From Comamonas testosteroni TK102 (GTDB taxonomy: Bacteria > Pseudomonadota > Gammaproteobacteria > Burkholderiales > Burkholderiaceae_C), in contig NZ_CP006704.1 in NCBI RefSeq assembly GCF_000739375.1, positions 2,232,001 through 2,296,000 of the forward strand: a stretch of DNA of 64,000 bases, given 5' to 3'. The position numbers and the translations under genes are program-made. The stretch's first letter is position 1; every line of letters begins with the position of its first letter. The notes beneath the pieces were generated by a model, which had not been told where the DNA came from, ran no database searches, and saw only the letters and a list, made by a program, of their open reading frames with translations. Of the stretch, positions 10,785-20,293 are shown in pieces.

Positions 10785-10978
10785 GGCTTGCTTGCGTTTG
10801 AAAGGTTGGAGCCGCTCTACACGGCAGGCAAGCTGTTCGCAATGGTCGCTGGAGAAAGCAACGCATCAAAGGTGCGGCGGCGGGGCCTGCCGCATGTACC
10901 GCGGCGGGGCGCGACCCCGAAAGCAAGATCGCTCGGCATACCGGCTGCGACTGCCCTCAGAGAGGCAAAACGTGGATT

Positions 10979-12100
10979 TTAGCTTTTTTCGGCGACAAAA
11001 GCTTGAAGCTGCGCAATCAGCTCGGTTTGTTCCATCAATCTGGCTCGCGCAGCCCTGATGCAGCAGGCCCATTCGTCCAGCATCTGCCCATCGAGCAAAG
11101 GCAATGTTTGCGGTGCGGTCATGCCATTCCAGGTGTGGTGAAAGCGCCTGAGGCTGTCCGGGGCCTGGAGCCAGTCGAGAAAGGCATTCAGCTTGTCGTG
11201 ATGGGCGTTGTCATGCTGGGGGTAGATCTGCCAGACCATGGGCTGGCCCGCCCAGAGCGCGCGGACCAGCGAGTCCTCGCCGCGCACCAGATTCAGGTCG
11301 CAGCCCCAGAGCATTTCGTCGAACCGGGCCTGAGGGCGGGCTGGCAGATAGACCGGCTGCATCTGCTGCGCTTCGGGCAGCGCCTGCACGGCCGTCGTGG
11401 CGCGTCCGGGGGTCACCAGCAGCCTGGCGTTGAGCAACTGCTTGTCCGAGAGCTGGGCAAGCAACTGGGGCAGGGCGGCAGGCTCGTAGCAAAACAGCGA
11501 GACGGCGCATTCGTCAGGCTGAATGCCTTGCGCGCGGCGCCACGAGTCGCGTTGGGCCGTGAAGGCCTGCTGGCGCTGCGCCAGGCTCTGCTCACGTACC
11601 AGCGAGCCGGTGGCTGCTGTAAAGCCGGGGTAGAAGAACCAGCGTGTCAGCCCGGCAGCAGGGCCGCTCATGATGCGGGAGGGCAGGCGATGGCAGCGCT
11701 CCACATAGTCTTCGGCCGAGAGATATTCGAGATTGATCCAGATCGCAGGCTTGCTCTTCGACGCCTTGTCTGCAATGGCGCTCACGAACCCCGCGGGAAT
11801 CTCGCAGCCGAAGGCCTCGATGACCACATCGCCAATCGATGCCGGAACGTCCGCGGCTTGCGCGGGCCAGGCATGCACGCTCAGGCCGGGCGGCCAGGGC
11901 TGGGGCGCCATCCATTGCAGTGCGCTGGCATCGTCCATCCACAGGCGTACCTGCTGGCCGCGGGCGGCCAGTTCCGCTGCCGTGCGCCAGCACACGCCCA
12001 CGTCGCCGAAGTTGTCAATCACCTGGCAGAAGATGTCCCAGCACAGCGAAGGATGGGGTGCCCCGGGGGCTGGCAAAGGCATGGGTGAAAAATCGGGCAT
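10979..12100 (-). CDS. earP: EF-P arginine rhamnosyltransferase EarP
   Basis: Transfers rhamnose from dTDP-rhamnose to Arg32 of EF-P. The protein is 373 residues from ATG 12100 and has a GT-B-like layout: N-terminal WDIFCQVIDNFGDVGVCWR with the catalytic Asp region, C-terminal GCDLNLVRGEDSLVRALWAGQP and WQIYPQHDNAHHDKL motifs that bind the nucleotide sugar. The frame is open further upstream to 12292 but that overlaps the LysR gene and is not family sequence. It stands directly upstream of efp, the conserved pair. The LysR gene ends 4 bp before its start. Confidence 0.93.
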   Translation of the reverse strand: MPDFSPMPLPAPGAPHPSLCWDIFCQVIDNFGDVGVCWRTAAELAARGQQVRLWMDDASALQWMAPQPWPPGLSVHAWPAQAADVPASIGDVVIEAFGCEIPAGFVSAIADKASKSKPAIWINLEYLSAEDYVERCHRLPSRIMSGPAAGLTRWFFYPGFTAATGSLVREQSLAQRQQAFTAQRDSWRRAQGIQPDECAVSLFCYEPAALPQLLAQLSDKQLLNARLLVTPGRATTAVQALPEAQQMQPVYLPARPQARFDEMLWGCDLNLVRGEDSLVRALWAGQPMVWQIYPQHDNAHHDKLNAFLDWLQAPDSLRRFHHTWNGMTAPQTLPLLDGQMLDEWACCIRAARARLMEQTELIAQLQAFVAEKS

Positions 12101-12104
12101 GGAT

Positions 12105-13019
12105 TCAGTCTTTATCGGTTGAGGCGCTCTGACACAGGTGTTCGACCAGCAATTGCGCGACGGGCGAGAGTGCGTCCTGGGAGCGTACGCAGAGCATGAG
12201 CTGGCGCTCGGCCCAGACTTCGTCCAGGCGGATGCAGCGCAAGGGCAGGGCGCCCATGTAGATATGGGCGCTGCCCTCGGGAAGAATGCCAACGCCCAGG
12301 CCGGCGGCCACCATCAGGCACAAGGCGTCATAGCCGGTCACCTTCATGCGCAGGCGCGGCTGCAGGCCCTGGTCGGCGGCAGAGCGGGTGATGAGATGGT
12401 TGAGCGCACTGTCGGCATGCATGCCGATCAGATCATGCTCGAGGACTTGTTCCAGGCGCAGTCTGTTCTCGCCGGCCAGCGGATGGGATTGGGGCATGAC
12501 CACGGCCAGCCGGTCCCGGCGATAGGGGCGCAGGCTGATCTTGCTGCCGTAGCTGCCGTTGTTGAGCAGGCCGATGTCGGCCTCGTTGTCGGCTACGGCG
12601 CGCGCGATATCGGTGCTTACGCGCTCCTGCAGCCGCACGTCCACCAGCGGGTGCCGGCTCAGAAAGCTCTGCAGCTGGGCCGGCAGAAACTGGGTGATGC
12701 TGGAAATATTGGCCATCACCCGAACATGGCCGCGCAGGCCTTGTTCGCCGCCCTGGGCATAGTCCTTCATCTGCGTGGCGATGCCGTCCAGCTCGTTGAG
12801 CACGCCGCGCGCCATGTTCAGCAGGGCGTAGGCGGCGGCCGTGGGCTGGCTGCCCCGGTTGCTGCGTGTGAACAGCTCAAGCTGCAGCTGATCCTCCAGT
12901 TCGGCCAGGCGGCGGCTGGCGGCCGAGGGGGCGATGTGCTCGCGTGCCGCGGCACGCGCGATGGCGTTTTCCTCCATCACGGCCACAAACAGGCGCAGGG
13001 TGATCGGGTCCAGTTTCAT
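12105..13019 (-). CDS. LysR-family transcriptional regulator
   Basis: 304 residues from ATG 13019 (MKLDPITLRLFVAVMEE); the frame extends 11 codons upstream but the LysR helix-turn-helix normally begins here. The HTH occupies residues ~5-62 (AAAREHIAPSAASRRLAELE); the rest is the periplasmic-binding-protein-like effector domain. It is divergent from the CoA-transferase/lyase/TctC genes, with about 165 bp between starts, so it is the likely regulator of that cluster. It is also close to earP but unlikely to be functionally tied to it. Confidence 0.88.
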   Translation of the reverse strand: MKLDPITLRLFVAVMEENAIARAAAREHIAPSAASRRLAELEDQLQLELFTRSNRGSQPTAAAYALLNMARGVLNELDGIATQMKDYAQGGEQGLRGHVRVMANISSITQFLPAQLQSFLSRHPLVDVRLQERVSTDIARAVADNEADIGLLNNGSYGSKISLRPYRRDRLAVVMPQSHPLAGENRLRLEQVLEHDLIGMHADSALNHLITRSAADQGLQPRLRMKVTGYDALCLMVAAGLGVGILPEGSAHIYMGALPLRCIRLDEVWAERQLMLCVRSQDALSPVAQLLVEHLCQSASTDKD

Positions 13020-13183
13020 GAGGACTGCATTATCCCGCCTGGCTATGCCCAAATGCGATGGCAGCTTCGCATTTCAGCGTTTTGCAGGACTGATCTTCAA
13101 GGGCAAGATGATTGAAAAGCCGTTTTGCCTGGTATTGGTCAACGCAAAGCGGCACAGCAAGACAACCATCAAGAGACCAACGG

Positions 13184-14416
13184 ATGACGACGATGAATAT
13201 CCAAGACCCCGCCACGCAGACCGTCACGCCGCGCGCGCTGGAAGGGGTGAAAGTGGTGGAAATGGGCCAGCTGATTGCCGGTCCCTTCTGTGGCAAGACC
13301 CTGGGCGAGTTTGGCGCCGATGTCATCAAGATCGAGGCGCCCGGTGCGGGCGACCCGCTGCGCAACTGGCGCCTGATCAAGGAAGGCACCTCCGTCTGGT
13401 GGCAGGTGCAGTCGCGCAACAAGCGCTCGGTCGCGCTCGATCTGCGCCAGCAGGAGGCGCAGGCCGTGGCGCGTCAGCTCATTGCCGAAGCCGACGTGCT
13501 GGTCGAGAACTTCCGTCCCGGCACGCTGGAGGGCTGGGGCATGTCGCCCGAGGAGTTGCACGCCATCAACCCCGGGCTGGTGATTCTGCGCATCTCTGGC
13601 TACGGTCAGACCGGCCCCTATCGCGATCTGCCGGGCTTTGGCGTGATCGGCGAAGCCATGGGCGGGCTGCGCCATCTGACGGCCGAGCCGGGCCGGGTGC
13701 CGGTACGCGTGGGCGTGTCGATAGGTGATACGCTGGCGGCCCTGCACGGCGTGATTGGCGTGATGATGGCTCTGTACCACCGCAAGGTGAACGGCGGCCC
13801 GGGCCAGGTGATCGACGTGGCCCTGCATGAGGCCGTGTTCAACATCATGGAAAGTCTGATCCCCGAGTACAGCGCCTTTGGCGCCGTGCGCGAGGCCGCA
13901 GGCAGTGCGTTGCCGGGCATTGCGCCCTCGAATGCCTACCCCTGCCAGGATGGCTGGGTGCTGGTGGCGGGCAATGGCGACTCGATCTTCAAGCGGCTCA
14001 TGACGGCCATCGGCCGCCAGGATCTGGCCGATGCGCCCGATCTGGCCGACAACGCGGGCCGCGTCCAGCGCGTGGCCGAGATCGATGCCGCGATTGGCAC
14101 CTGGACGCAGGCACGCAGCGTGCAGACCGTGATGGACGAGCTGGGCGCGGCACGCGTGCCGGCCGGCAAGGTCTACACGGCCAAGGATATTGCCGAAGAT
14201 CCGCATTACCGGGCGCGCGAGATGATTCTGACCCAGCGCACCCGCGATGGTTTCGAGCTTCAGGTGCCCGGCGTGGTGCCCAAGCTCTCGCTGACGCCGG
14301 GCACGGTGCGCAGCAGCGCCCCCCATGTGGGCGACGATACCGATGCCGTGCTGGCCGAGATCGGCCTGAGCGCCGAGCAGGTCGCCCAGCTGCGCGAGAA
14401 AGGCATCATCCAATGA
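13184..14416 (+). CDS. CaiB/BaiF class III CoA-transferase
   Basis: Family III CoA-transferase of 410 residues, moving CoA between acyl-CoA donors and an organic acid. It shows N-terminal LEGVKVVEMGQLIAGPFCGK, GADVIKIE, the NKRSVALDLR segment, and the catalytic aspartate at about residue 182 in SIGDTLAALHG. The downstream gene is an HMG-CoA-lyase relative and overlaps by 4 bp, which suggests that the acid activated here is cleaved there, as in citramalate/itaconate-type pathways. The substrate is not determinable from sequence. ATG 13184 is used; ATG 13193 is an alternative. Confidence 0.88.
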   Translation: MTTMNIQDPATQTVTPRALEGVKVVEMGQLIAGPFCGKTLGEFGADVIKIEAPGAGDPLRNWRLIKEGTSVWWQVQSRNKRSVALDLRQQEAQAVARQLIAEADVLVENFRPGTLEGWGMSPEELHAINPGLVILRISGYGQTGPYRDLPGFGVIGEAMGGLRHLTAEPGRVPVRVGVSIGDTLAALHGVIGVMMALYHRKVNGGPGQVIDVALHEAVFNIMESLIPEYSAFGAVREAAGSALPGIAPSNAYPCQDGWVLVAGNGDSIFKRLMTAIGRQDLADAPDLADNAGRVQRVAEIDAAIGTWTQARSVQTVMDELGAARVPAGKVYTAKDIAEDPHYRAREMILTQRTRDGFELQVPGVVPKLSLTPGTVRSSAPHVGDDTDAVLAEIGLSAEQVAQLREKGIIQ

Positions 14417-15393
14417 TCACGCCAAATGTCTGGAATGGTGCGGGTCGCCGCATTTTCATGAACGAAGTCGGCACGCGCGACGGTCTGCAGATGGAGCAGG
14501 CCTTTGTGCCCACCGAGGACAAGATCGCGCTGGTCAACGCACTGTCCGAGGCGGGCCTGTCCAAGATCGAAGTCACGGCCTTTGTCTCGCCCAAGGCCAT
14601 TCCGGCCCTGCGCGACGGCGAGATCGTGATGCGCGAGATCGCGCGCCGGCCGGGCACGGTCTACACGGCGCTGGTGCCCAATGTGCGTGGCGCGGAGCGT
14701 GCTATCGATGCACAGACCGACGAGCTCAATCTGGTGATGTCGGTCAGCGAGACGCACAACCTTTGCAATCTGCGCATGCAGCGCAGCCAGTCCTTCGAGG
14801 CACTCAGGCAGGTGATCGCCACGGCGCAGCAGGCGGCAACGCCCGTCAACGTGTCGCTTTCCTGCTGCTTTGGCTGTCCCATGGAGGGCGATGTGTCCGA
14901 GGCCGAAGTGCTGGCCTGGGTGCAGCGCTTTGCCGATCTGGGCGTGCAGGGCATCACGCTGTGCGATACCACGGGCATGGCCTATCCCAACCAGGTGCAT
15001 GCCACGGTCCTGGCCTTCAGGGCGCGCTGGCCGCAGCTGGGTCTGACCCTGCATTTCCACAACACGCGCGGCATGGCGCTGGCCAATGTGCTGGCCTCCA
15101 TAGCTGCGGGTGCGGATCGCTTCGACGCCTCGATTGGCGGTCTGGGCGGCTGTCCCTATGCGCCGGGCGCCTCGGGCAATGCCTGCACCGAAGAGATCGT
15201 GCATGCGCTGCAACTCATGGGCTATGACACCGGCACGGATCTGGCCCGGATTGTGGCGGCTGCTCGCAGCCTGCCGGCGCTGATCGGCCACGAGACGCTC
15301 AGCCAGATCGTCAAGGCCGGTGCGCGCTGGGACCTGCACCAGCCGCCAGCGGATTTTGCCGAGATCAAGGAACGCGCCCAGGCCAGAGCCTGA
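14413..15393 (+). CDS. Hydroxymethylglutaryl-CoA lyase / citramalyl-CoA lyase-like protein
   Basis: TIM-barrel lyase of 326 residues that splits a 3-hydroxy-3-methyl acyl-CoA. Key elements of the HMGL family are present: NEVGTRDGLQ (catalytic Arg/Asp, residues ~17-26), the metal-binding pair H214-x-H216 in LHFHNTRG, and the signature cysteine C247 in GGLGGCPYAPGASGN. Its ATG overlaps the CoA-transferase stop (ATGA), indicating translational coupling. Association with a class III CoA-transferase and a TctC receptor favours a dicarboxylate (for example citramalate-like) substrate over leucine catabolism, but this is inference. Confidence 0.88.
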   Translation: MITPNVWNGAGRRIFMNEVGTRDGLQMEQAFVPTEDKIALVNALSEAGLSKIEVTAFVSPKAIPALRDGEIVMREIARRPGTVYTALVPNVRGAERAIDAQTDELNLVMSVSETHNLCNLRMQRSQSFEALRQVIATAQQAATPVNVSLSCCFGCPMEGDVSEAEVLAWVQRFADLGVQGITLCDTTGMAYPNQVHATVLAFRARWPQLGLTLHFHNTRGMALANVLASIAAGADRFDASIGGLGGCPYAPGASGNACTEEIVHALQLMGYDTGTDLARIVAAARSLPALIGHETLSQIVKAGARWDLHQPPADFAEIKERAQARA

Positions 15394-15472
15394 GACTGTT
15401 TTCGCCACCGCTGCATCGGCTCTTTCGGGGGAAGGAGCGGGTGCGGTTCAACATTCCAACAAGGAGACAAAC

Positions 15473-16459
15473 ATGACTGTTCAACGTCAACGCCTTCATT
15501 TCCTGCTCGCGACGGTTGCTGCCGCGACCGGCCTTGCCAGCGCCCCGGCCATGGCCCAGGGCAGCTATCCCAGCAAAACCGTGCTGATGATCGTGCCCGC
15601 AGCCGCGGGTGGCACCACCGATCTGGCCGGCCGCATGGCCGCACAGGCGCTGGCGCCGGTGATCGGGCAATCGGTGGTGGTGGACAACAAGGGCGGCGGC
15701 AACGGCGCCATCGCCGCCAATCTGGTCAAGCGTGCGGATGCCGACGGCTACACGCTGCTGATGCAGTACTCCGGCTACCACGTCATCTCCCCGCATCTGA
15801 CCAAGGCCAGAAGCTGGGAGCAAGGCGACTTTGCCCCCGTGGCCAATGTGCTGTCGGCGCCGCAGATCATCGTGGTGCGCTCCGAGCTGCCGGTGAAGAC
15901 GCTGGCCGAGCTGGTGAGCTACACCAAGGCCAACCCCGGCAAGCTCAACTATGCCTCGTCGGGCAACGGCTCGCTGCAGCATGTGACGGGTGCCATGCTG
16001 GAGCAGCAGGCCGGCGTGAAGATGGTGCACGTGCCCTACAAGGGCACCGGCCCGGCGCTGCAGGACCTGCTGGGCGGCCAGGTGGACCTGACCTTCGGCA
16101 CCGCGCCTCCCTTCATGCCCCATGTGCAAAGCGGCAAGCTGCGCGTGCTGGCCGTGACGGGCAAGCAGCGCCTGCCCAGCCTGCCCAATGTGCCCACCAC
16201 GGCGGAAGCCGGCTACCCGGGCGTGAACGCCACGTCCTGGTTTGCCGTGTTTGCGCCCAAGGCCACGCCGCAGCCCGTGATCGACAGGCTGGCTGCCGAC
16301 ATCAAGAAGGTGGTGGAGGACCCCGCCTTCAGGAAAAAGGCCGAAGAGCAGGGCGCCACGGCAGACTATATGAACCCGCAGCAACTGGCGGCCATGGTCA
16401 AGACCGAATATGGCAACTGGGCGCAGGTGGTGAAGTCGTCCAGGATCGAAGCCGAGTAA
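15473..16459 (+). CDS. Tripartite tricarboxylate transporter receptor (Bug/TctC family)
   Basis: Periplasmic solute-binding protein, 328 residues. The signal peptide ends around ASAPAMAQ (residue ~28), then the Bug fold: YPSKTVLMIVPAAAGGTTDL near the N-terminus, NYASSGNGSLQHVTG and HVPYKGTGPALQDLLGGQVD. These proteins bind carboxylates for TctAB transporters or signalling. No tctAB gene is nearby, which is common for the greatly expanded Bug family in this group. ATG 15473 has an AAGGAG 7 nt upstream. It probably supplies the substrate for the preceding CoA-transferase/lyase pair. Confidence 0.9.
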   Translation: MTVQRQRLHFLLATVAAATGLASAPAMAQGSYPSKTVLMIVPAAAGGTTDLAGRMAAQALAPVIGQSVVVDNKGGGNGAIAANLVKRADADGYTLLMQYSGYHVISPHLTKARSWEQGDFAPVANVLSAPQIIVVRSELPVKTLAELVSYTKANPGKLNYASSGNGSLQHVTGAMLEQQAGVKMVHVPYKGTGPALQDLLGGQVDLTFGTAPPFMPHVQSGKLRVLAVTGKQRLPSLPNVPTTAEAGYPGVNATSWFAVFAPKATPQPVIDRLAADIKKVVEDPAFRKKAEEQGATADYMNPQQLAAMVKTEYGNWAQVVKSSRIEAE

Positions 16460-16500
16460 GCTGCAGGGCGCAGGGATTGCCCCGAATCCATTGGTCCTAA

Positions 16501-16590
16501 AAAAGGAGCTGCTATCGCTTTATTGGTAAGGATTTCAGATTGAAAACTATCTGAAATTCAATCTGATAAAGCGCTGGCAGCTCCTTTTAT
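16501..16590. repeat. Long imperfect palindrome between tctC and uvrC
   Basis: Nested inverted repeats: AAAAGGAGCTGC 16501-16512 with GCAGCTCCTTTT 16577-16588, CGCTTTA 16516-16522 with TAAAGCG 16567-16573, and ATTTCAGAT 16532-16540 with ATCTGAAAT 16549-16557. It can fold into one long hairpin and may terminate tctC transcription. A 16-base segment (16567-16582) recurs with two mismatches inside a coding region at 60391-60406, so it may be a dispersed repeat family. Confidence 0.65.
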
Positions 16591-16664
16591 TGATGTGCAA
16601 TGCGCTGCCGCTGGTTTGCTCCGCTTGCTGCAGGATTCGTCCACATGCGCAGACAATAGCGCCC

Positions 16665-18617
16665 ATGTCTTCCACGCATTCCGCCGAACTGCTGGCCCAG
16701 GTGGCCGCGCTGCCGCCATTGCCCGGCGTCTATCGCTATTTCGATGCTGCCGGTGTCCTGCTCTACGTGGGCAAGGCCATCAACCTCAAGCGTCGCGTTT
16801 CCAGCTACTTCCAGAAGGAGCATGGCGGCACGCGCATAGGCCATATGGTCAGCAAGATCGTGCGGCTGGAGACCACGGTGGTGCGCTCGGAAGCCGAGGC
16901 GCTGCTGCTGGAAAACAACCTCATCAAGACGCTGTACCCCAAGTACAACATCCTGTTCAGGGACGACAAAAGCTACCCCTATCTCAAGATCACCGGCGTG
17001 GCCCACCGTGACGGCAAGGAGGGCGAGCCTGCGTTTCAGGAGTTTCCGCGCATTGCCTACTACCGCGGCGCCGTGGACAAGAAGCACCGCTATTTCGGCC
17101 CCTATCCCAGTGCCTGGGCGGTCAAGGAAAGCATTCAGCTGCTGCAGAAAGTCTTTAGGCTGCGCACCTGCGAGGACACGGTGTTTGCCAACCGCAGCCG
17201 CCCCTGTCTGCTCTATCAGATCAAGCGCTGCACCGGCCCCTGCGTGGATCTGATATCGCCCGAGGCCTATGCGCTGGATGTGCGCAATGCCGAGGCCATG
17301 CTGCGCGGCGAAACCAGCGAACTGCTGCAGCAGCTCGAAGCGCGCATGATGGCGCACTCCGACAAGCTGGAGTTCGAGCAGGCGGCCGAGGTGCGCAACC
17401 AGCTCACGGCCCTGTCGCGCGTGCTGCACCAGCAGGCGATCGAAACCACGGACGACAAGGATGTGGACATCCTGGCCGTGCGCGTGCAGGGCGGCCGCGC
17501 CTGCGTCAACCTGGCCATGGTGCGCGGCGGCCGCCACCTGGGCGACAGACCTTACTTTCCGGCGAATCTGGGCGATGCCGCATCGGTCTACTCCAGCGAG
17601 GAAGAGGTGGATGCCGCAGCCGAGGCGCGACCCGTGGAGGAGCTGGTGCTGGAGGCCTTTATCGCCCAGCACTATGTCGGCGTGGCCGTGCCGCCCACGC
17701 TCATCGTCAGCCATCCCGTGGAGAAGCGGCTGTTGGAGCTGCTGACCGAGCAGACCGGCGTGCGCATCACCGTGGTCCAGCAGCCGCGCGAGCAGCGCCG
17801 CATCTGGCTGGAGATGGCGCAGAAGAATGCGGACATCCAGCTGGCCCGGCTGCTGGCCGAAGAGGGCTCGCAACAGGCGCGCACGCGTGCCCTGGCCGAG
17901 GCGCTGGATCTGCCGGTCGAAAATCTCGACGAGCTGACCATCGAATGCTTCGATATCTCGCACACCAGCGGCGAAAGCACCAAGGCCTCTTGCGTGGTGT
18001 TCCATCACCACAAGATGCAGAGCAGCGATTACCGCCGTTTCAATATCGAAGGCATCACCGGCGGCGACGACTATGCGGCCATGCGCCAGGTGCTCACGCG
18101 CCGCTACAAGCCCGTGGCCGAGGCGCAGCGCGAGGCAGGCGGCGCCGAGCTGACCGGCAAGCAGCCGCATCTGCCCGATCTGGTGCTGGTTGACGGCGGC
18201 AAGGGCCAGGTCAGCATGGCGCGCGAGGTCTTCACGGAACTGGGTCTCGACCTGTCGCGCATCGTGGGCGTTGAAAAAGGCGAGGGCCGCAAGGTCGGCC
18301 TGGAAGAGCTGGTGTTTGCCGACGGGCGCGACAAGGTCTATCTGGGCCATGATTCGGCGGCCCTGATGCTGGTGGCGCAGATCCGCGACGAGGCGCACCG
18401 CTTCGCCATCACCGGCATGCGCGCGGCCCGCGCCAAGGTGCGCACGGGCAGCAGCAGCCTCGAAGATATTGCGGGAGTGGGGCCCAAGAAGCGGGCGCGA
18501 TTGCTGCAGCGCTTTGGCGGCGTGCGCGGCGTGGCCGATGCCAGCGTGGACGATCTGATGACCGTGGAAGGCATTTCCGCAACGCTGGCCGAAGAAATCT
18601 ACAAGGCGCTGCATTGA
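16665..18617 (+). CDS. uvrC: UvrABC system protein C (excinuclease subunit)
   Basis: Makes both incisions in nucleotide excision repair. Of 650 residues, the N-terminal GIY-YIG nuclease spans GVYRYF (21-26) to YVGKA (34-38). A Cys-rich insert ([15 protein letters not shown]) follows, then the UVR motif for UvrB contact, the UvrC RNase-H-like domain ([23 protein letters not shown]), and tandem C-terminal helix-hairpin-helix motifs ([19 protein letters not shown]). The start ATG 16665 ([10 protein letters not shown]) matches the family; the open frame extends 25 codons upstream without homology. pgsA follows, a common pairing. Confidence 0.96.
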   Translation: MSSTHSAELLAQVAALPPLPGVYRYFDAAGVLLYVGKAINLKRRVSSYFQKEHGGTRIGHMVSKIVRLETTVVRSEAEALLLENNLIKTLYPKYNILFRDDKSYPYLKITGVAHRDGKEGEPAFQEFPRIAYYRGAVDKKHRYFGPYPSAWAVKESIQLLQKVFRLRTCEDTVFANRSRPCLLYQIKRCTGPCVDLISPEAYALDVRNAEAMLRGETSELLQQLEARMMAHSDKLEFEQAAEVRNQLTALSRVLHQQAIETTDDKDVDILAVRVQGGRACVNLAMVRGGRHLGDRPYFPANLGDAASVYSSEEEVDAAAEARPVEELVLEAFIAQHYVGVAVPPTLIVSHPVEKRLLELLTEQTGVRITVVQQPREQRRIWLEMAQKNADIQLARLLAEEGSQQARTRALAEALDLPVENLDELTIECFDISHTSGESTKASCVVFHHHKMQSSDYRRFNIEGITGGDDYAAMRQVLTRRYKPVAEAQREAGGAELTGKQPHLPDLVLVDGGKGQVSMAREVFTELGLDLSRIVGVEKGEGRKVGLEELVFADGRDKVYLGHDSAALMLVAQIRDEAHRFAITGMRAARAKVRTGSSSLEDIAGVGPKKRARLLQRFGGVRGVADASVDDLMTVEGISATLAEEIYKALH

Positions 18618-18668
18618 TGCGGGCTGCGCGAGCGCGAATCCGCGCTGGCGCAGCCCGCTCGTGACACA

Positions 18669-19241
18669 ATGACACCCATGTTCTTCACCATCCCTACTGT
18701 GCTGACCCTTACGCGGATCGTGGCGATTCCGCTCATCGTGGGGGTGTTTTACGCGCCGCTGGATCAGGCGACCCGCAACCTCATCGCCACGGTGATGTTC
18801 GTCGTGTTTGCCGCCACCGACTGGTTTGACGGCTATCTGGCCCGCAAGCTCAACCAGACGTCGGCATTCGGGGCTTTTCTAGATCCTGTGGCCGACAAAT
18901 TCCTGGTCTGTGCCTCGCTGCTGGTGCTGGTTCATCTGCAACGCGCCGACGTGTTTGTGGCGTTGATCATCATCGGGCGCGAGATTGCCATCTCGGCACT
19001 GCGTGAATGGATGGCTCAGATCGGCGCCAGCAAGAGCGTGGCCGTGCACATGATCGGCAAGGCCAAGACCATGGCCCAGATGGTGGCCATCCCCTTTTTG
19101 CTCTATGACGGAGTGGCGTTCGGAGTGATCGATACCGGTGTCTGGGGACAGTGGCTGATCTGGATTGCCGCAGTGCTGACCGTCTGGTCCATGGTCTACT
19201 ACCTGCAAAAGGCATTGCCCGAAATTCGTGCCAGGCTCTGA
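18669..19241 (+). CDS. pgsA: CDP-diacylglycerol--glycerol-3-phosphate 3-phosphatidyltransferase
   Basis: Membrane enzyme for the committed step of phosphatidylglycerol/cardiolipin synthesis. In its 190 residues the CDP-alcohol phosphotransferase motif is complete: D54-G55, A58-R59, G68, D72, D76. Four or five hydrophobic helices are apparent. It lies 51 bp downstream of uvrC and ends at a terminator, so it may be co-transcribed with uvrC. pssA at 1.7 kb shares the same catalytic motif. Confidence 0.95.
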   Translation: MTPMFFTIPTVLTLTRIVAIPLIVGVFYAPLDQATRNLIATVMFVVFAATDWFDGYLARKLNQTSAFGAFLDPVADKFLVCASLLVLVHLQRADVFVALIIIGREIAISALREWMAQIGASKSVAVHMIGKAKTMAQMVAIPFLLYDGVAFGVIDTGVWGQWLIWIAAVLTVWSMVYYLQKALPEIRARL

Positions 19242-19262
19242 AGTCCACAACGAACCTCTCTG

Positions 19263-19289
19263 AAAGCGCTTGTTCATCAAGCGCTTTTT
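19263..19289 (+). terminator. Terminator after pgsA
   Basis: A 10-bp stem (AAAGCGCTTG 19263-19272 with CAAGCGCTTT 19278-19287), TTCAT loop and T5. Confidence 0.85.
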
Positions 19290-19648
19290 GCTGTCTGGCA
19301 GGTTGTTTTCGGAGCGGCAAAAAAGATTTGCCACGGCGCATCGCGCGACTTGATCGGACTGCAGATTTTGTCAATTGTTGTCAATTGGTGAAGCCGACAC
19401 GGAAGAAGCTTGAAAAAAGCCGCTTTGGATGGCCGAACCCGCTCAAAAACCGCATAGAATCTGGTCCTGTCGCTGGAATGCGCAGCGCGAGTTGGCGTCA
19501 AAAATGTCAGCGGCTTCAGGAAAAAATGGGCTTGCCCATACGCAAAAACTGATAGGCTGGCTTCCGTCTTTATCGCGACTGGTTTCTTGCTGCGCAAGGT
19601 TTGCGTTTGCAGAGACATTCCATTCACTTATTTCTCGAGAGGCATCTT
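19290..19648. other. Noncoding region upstream of hupB
   Basis: No convincing gene in 359 bp. It contains a 9-base direct repeat TTGTCAATT in close tandem (around 19367-19386) and a -10-like TAGAAT near 19455. It presumably holds the hupB promoter region. Confidence 0.5.
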
Positions 19649-19921
19649 GTGAATAAAACCGAACTGATTGAGCACATCGCTAACAACGCCGATATTTCCA
19701 AGGCCGCAGCTGCGCGTGCACTGGACTCCACGATCGACGCAGTGAAGAAAACACTGAAAAAAGGTGGTACAGTATCGCTTGTTGGTTTTGGCACATTTGC
19801 TGTTGGCAAGCGTGCAGCTCGCACCGGTCGTAATCCCCGTACCGGCGATTCCATCAAGATCAAAGCGGCCAAGGTGCCTAAATTCCGTCCGGGCAAAGCA
19901 TTGAAAGATGCTCTGAACTGA
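19649..19921 (+). CDS. hupB: DNA-binding protein HU-beta
   Basis: Nucleoid-associated protein, exactly 90 residues from GTG 19649 ([20 protein letters not shown]), with GAGAGG upstream. The DNA-binding arm [20 protein letters not shown] is present. The open frame starts earlier at 19601, but those residues are not part of HU. A tRNA-Val gene begins 14 bp after the stop. In many proteobacteria hupB is followed by ppiD; here ppiD lies 20 kb away, marking an insertion. Confidence 0.97.
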   Translation: MNKTELIEHIANNADISKAAAARALDSTIDAVKKTLKKGGTVSLVGFGTFAVGKRAARTGRNPRTGDSIKIKAAKVPKFRPGKALKDALN

Positions 19922-19935
19922 CACCCAGTTTCAGT

Positions 19936-20011
19936 GGGTCCTTAGCTCAGTTGGTAGAGCGGCTCCTTTACACGGAGTAGGTCGGCGGTTCGAGACCGTC
20001 AGGACCCACCA
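19936..20011 (+). tRNA. tRNA-Val (anticodon TAC)
   Basis: 76 nt with encoded CCA. The acceptor stem GGGTCCT pairs with AGGACCC. Anticodon stem CTCC/GGAG encloses loop TTTACAC with anticodon TAC. T-arm GGTTCGAGAC is canonical. It sits 14 bp after hupB and at the left edge of the island, where an integrase remnant follows, as expected for a tRNA used as an integration site. Confidence 0.97.
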
Positions 20012-20029
20012 AAGAAAACTAAAGAAATC

Positions 20030-20059
20030 AAGGGCTTAGAGCGATCTAAGCCCTTTTTC
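20030..20059 (+). terminator. Terminator after tRNA-Val
   Basis: The stem AGGGCTTAG 20031-20039 with CTAAGCCCT 20046-20054 has a 6-nt loop followed by T residues. Confidence 0.8.
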
Positions 20060-20144
20060 TTTGCCCTCTCCACCAGCTCGAATAGCCGCCACCAGCCGCC
20101 TCTACCAACTGAAAATCGTTGCTTGCCAACTCTGCAGGGTATTA

Positions 20145-20293
20145 GTATGGCGCTCCTTTTTGGAGGGCTAGAAGGCAGGCAAGAAGCAGTTCGCAAATGG
20201 ATCGTGACAGTACGTCTTCAAGAAGAAGGGCGTTCTGGATAAGCCGCTGTATCTCAGGTTTTCCACAGAGGCCGAAGGCGATGAATATGCGGC
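20145..20293 (+). pseudogene. Phage-type tyrosine integrase remnant, N-terminal fragment
   Basis: One frame, interrupted by two stop codons, reads a Lys-rich segment and then KKKGVLDKPLYLRFSTEAEG, which resembles the N-terminal part of phage integrases of this bacterial family. It is cut at 20294 by the end of an IS element, and no integrase catalytic region (R-H-R-Y) is recognisable beyond it. Its location directly next to tRNA-Val supports an integration origin for the island. The assignment rests on recall of a short segment and is tentative. Confidence 0.5.
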
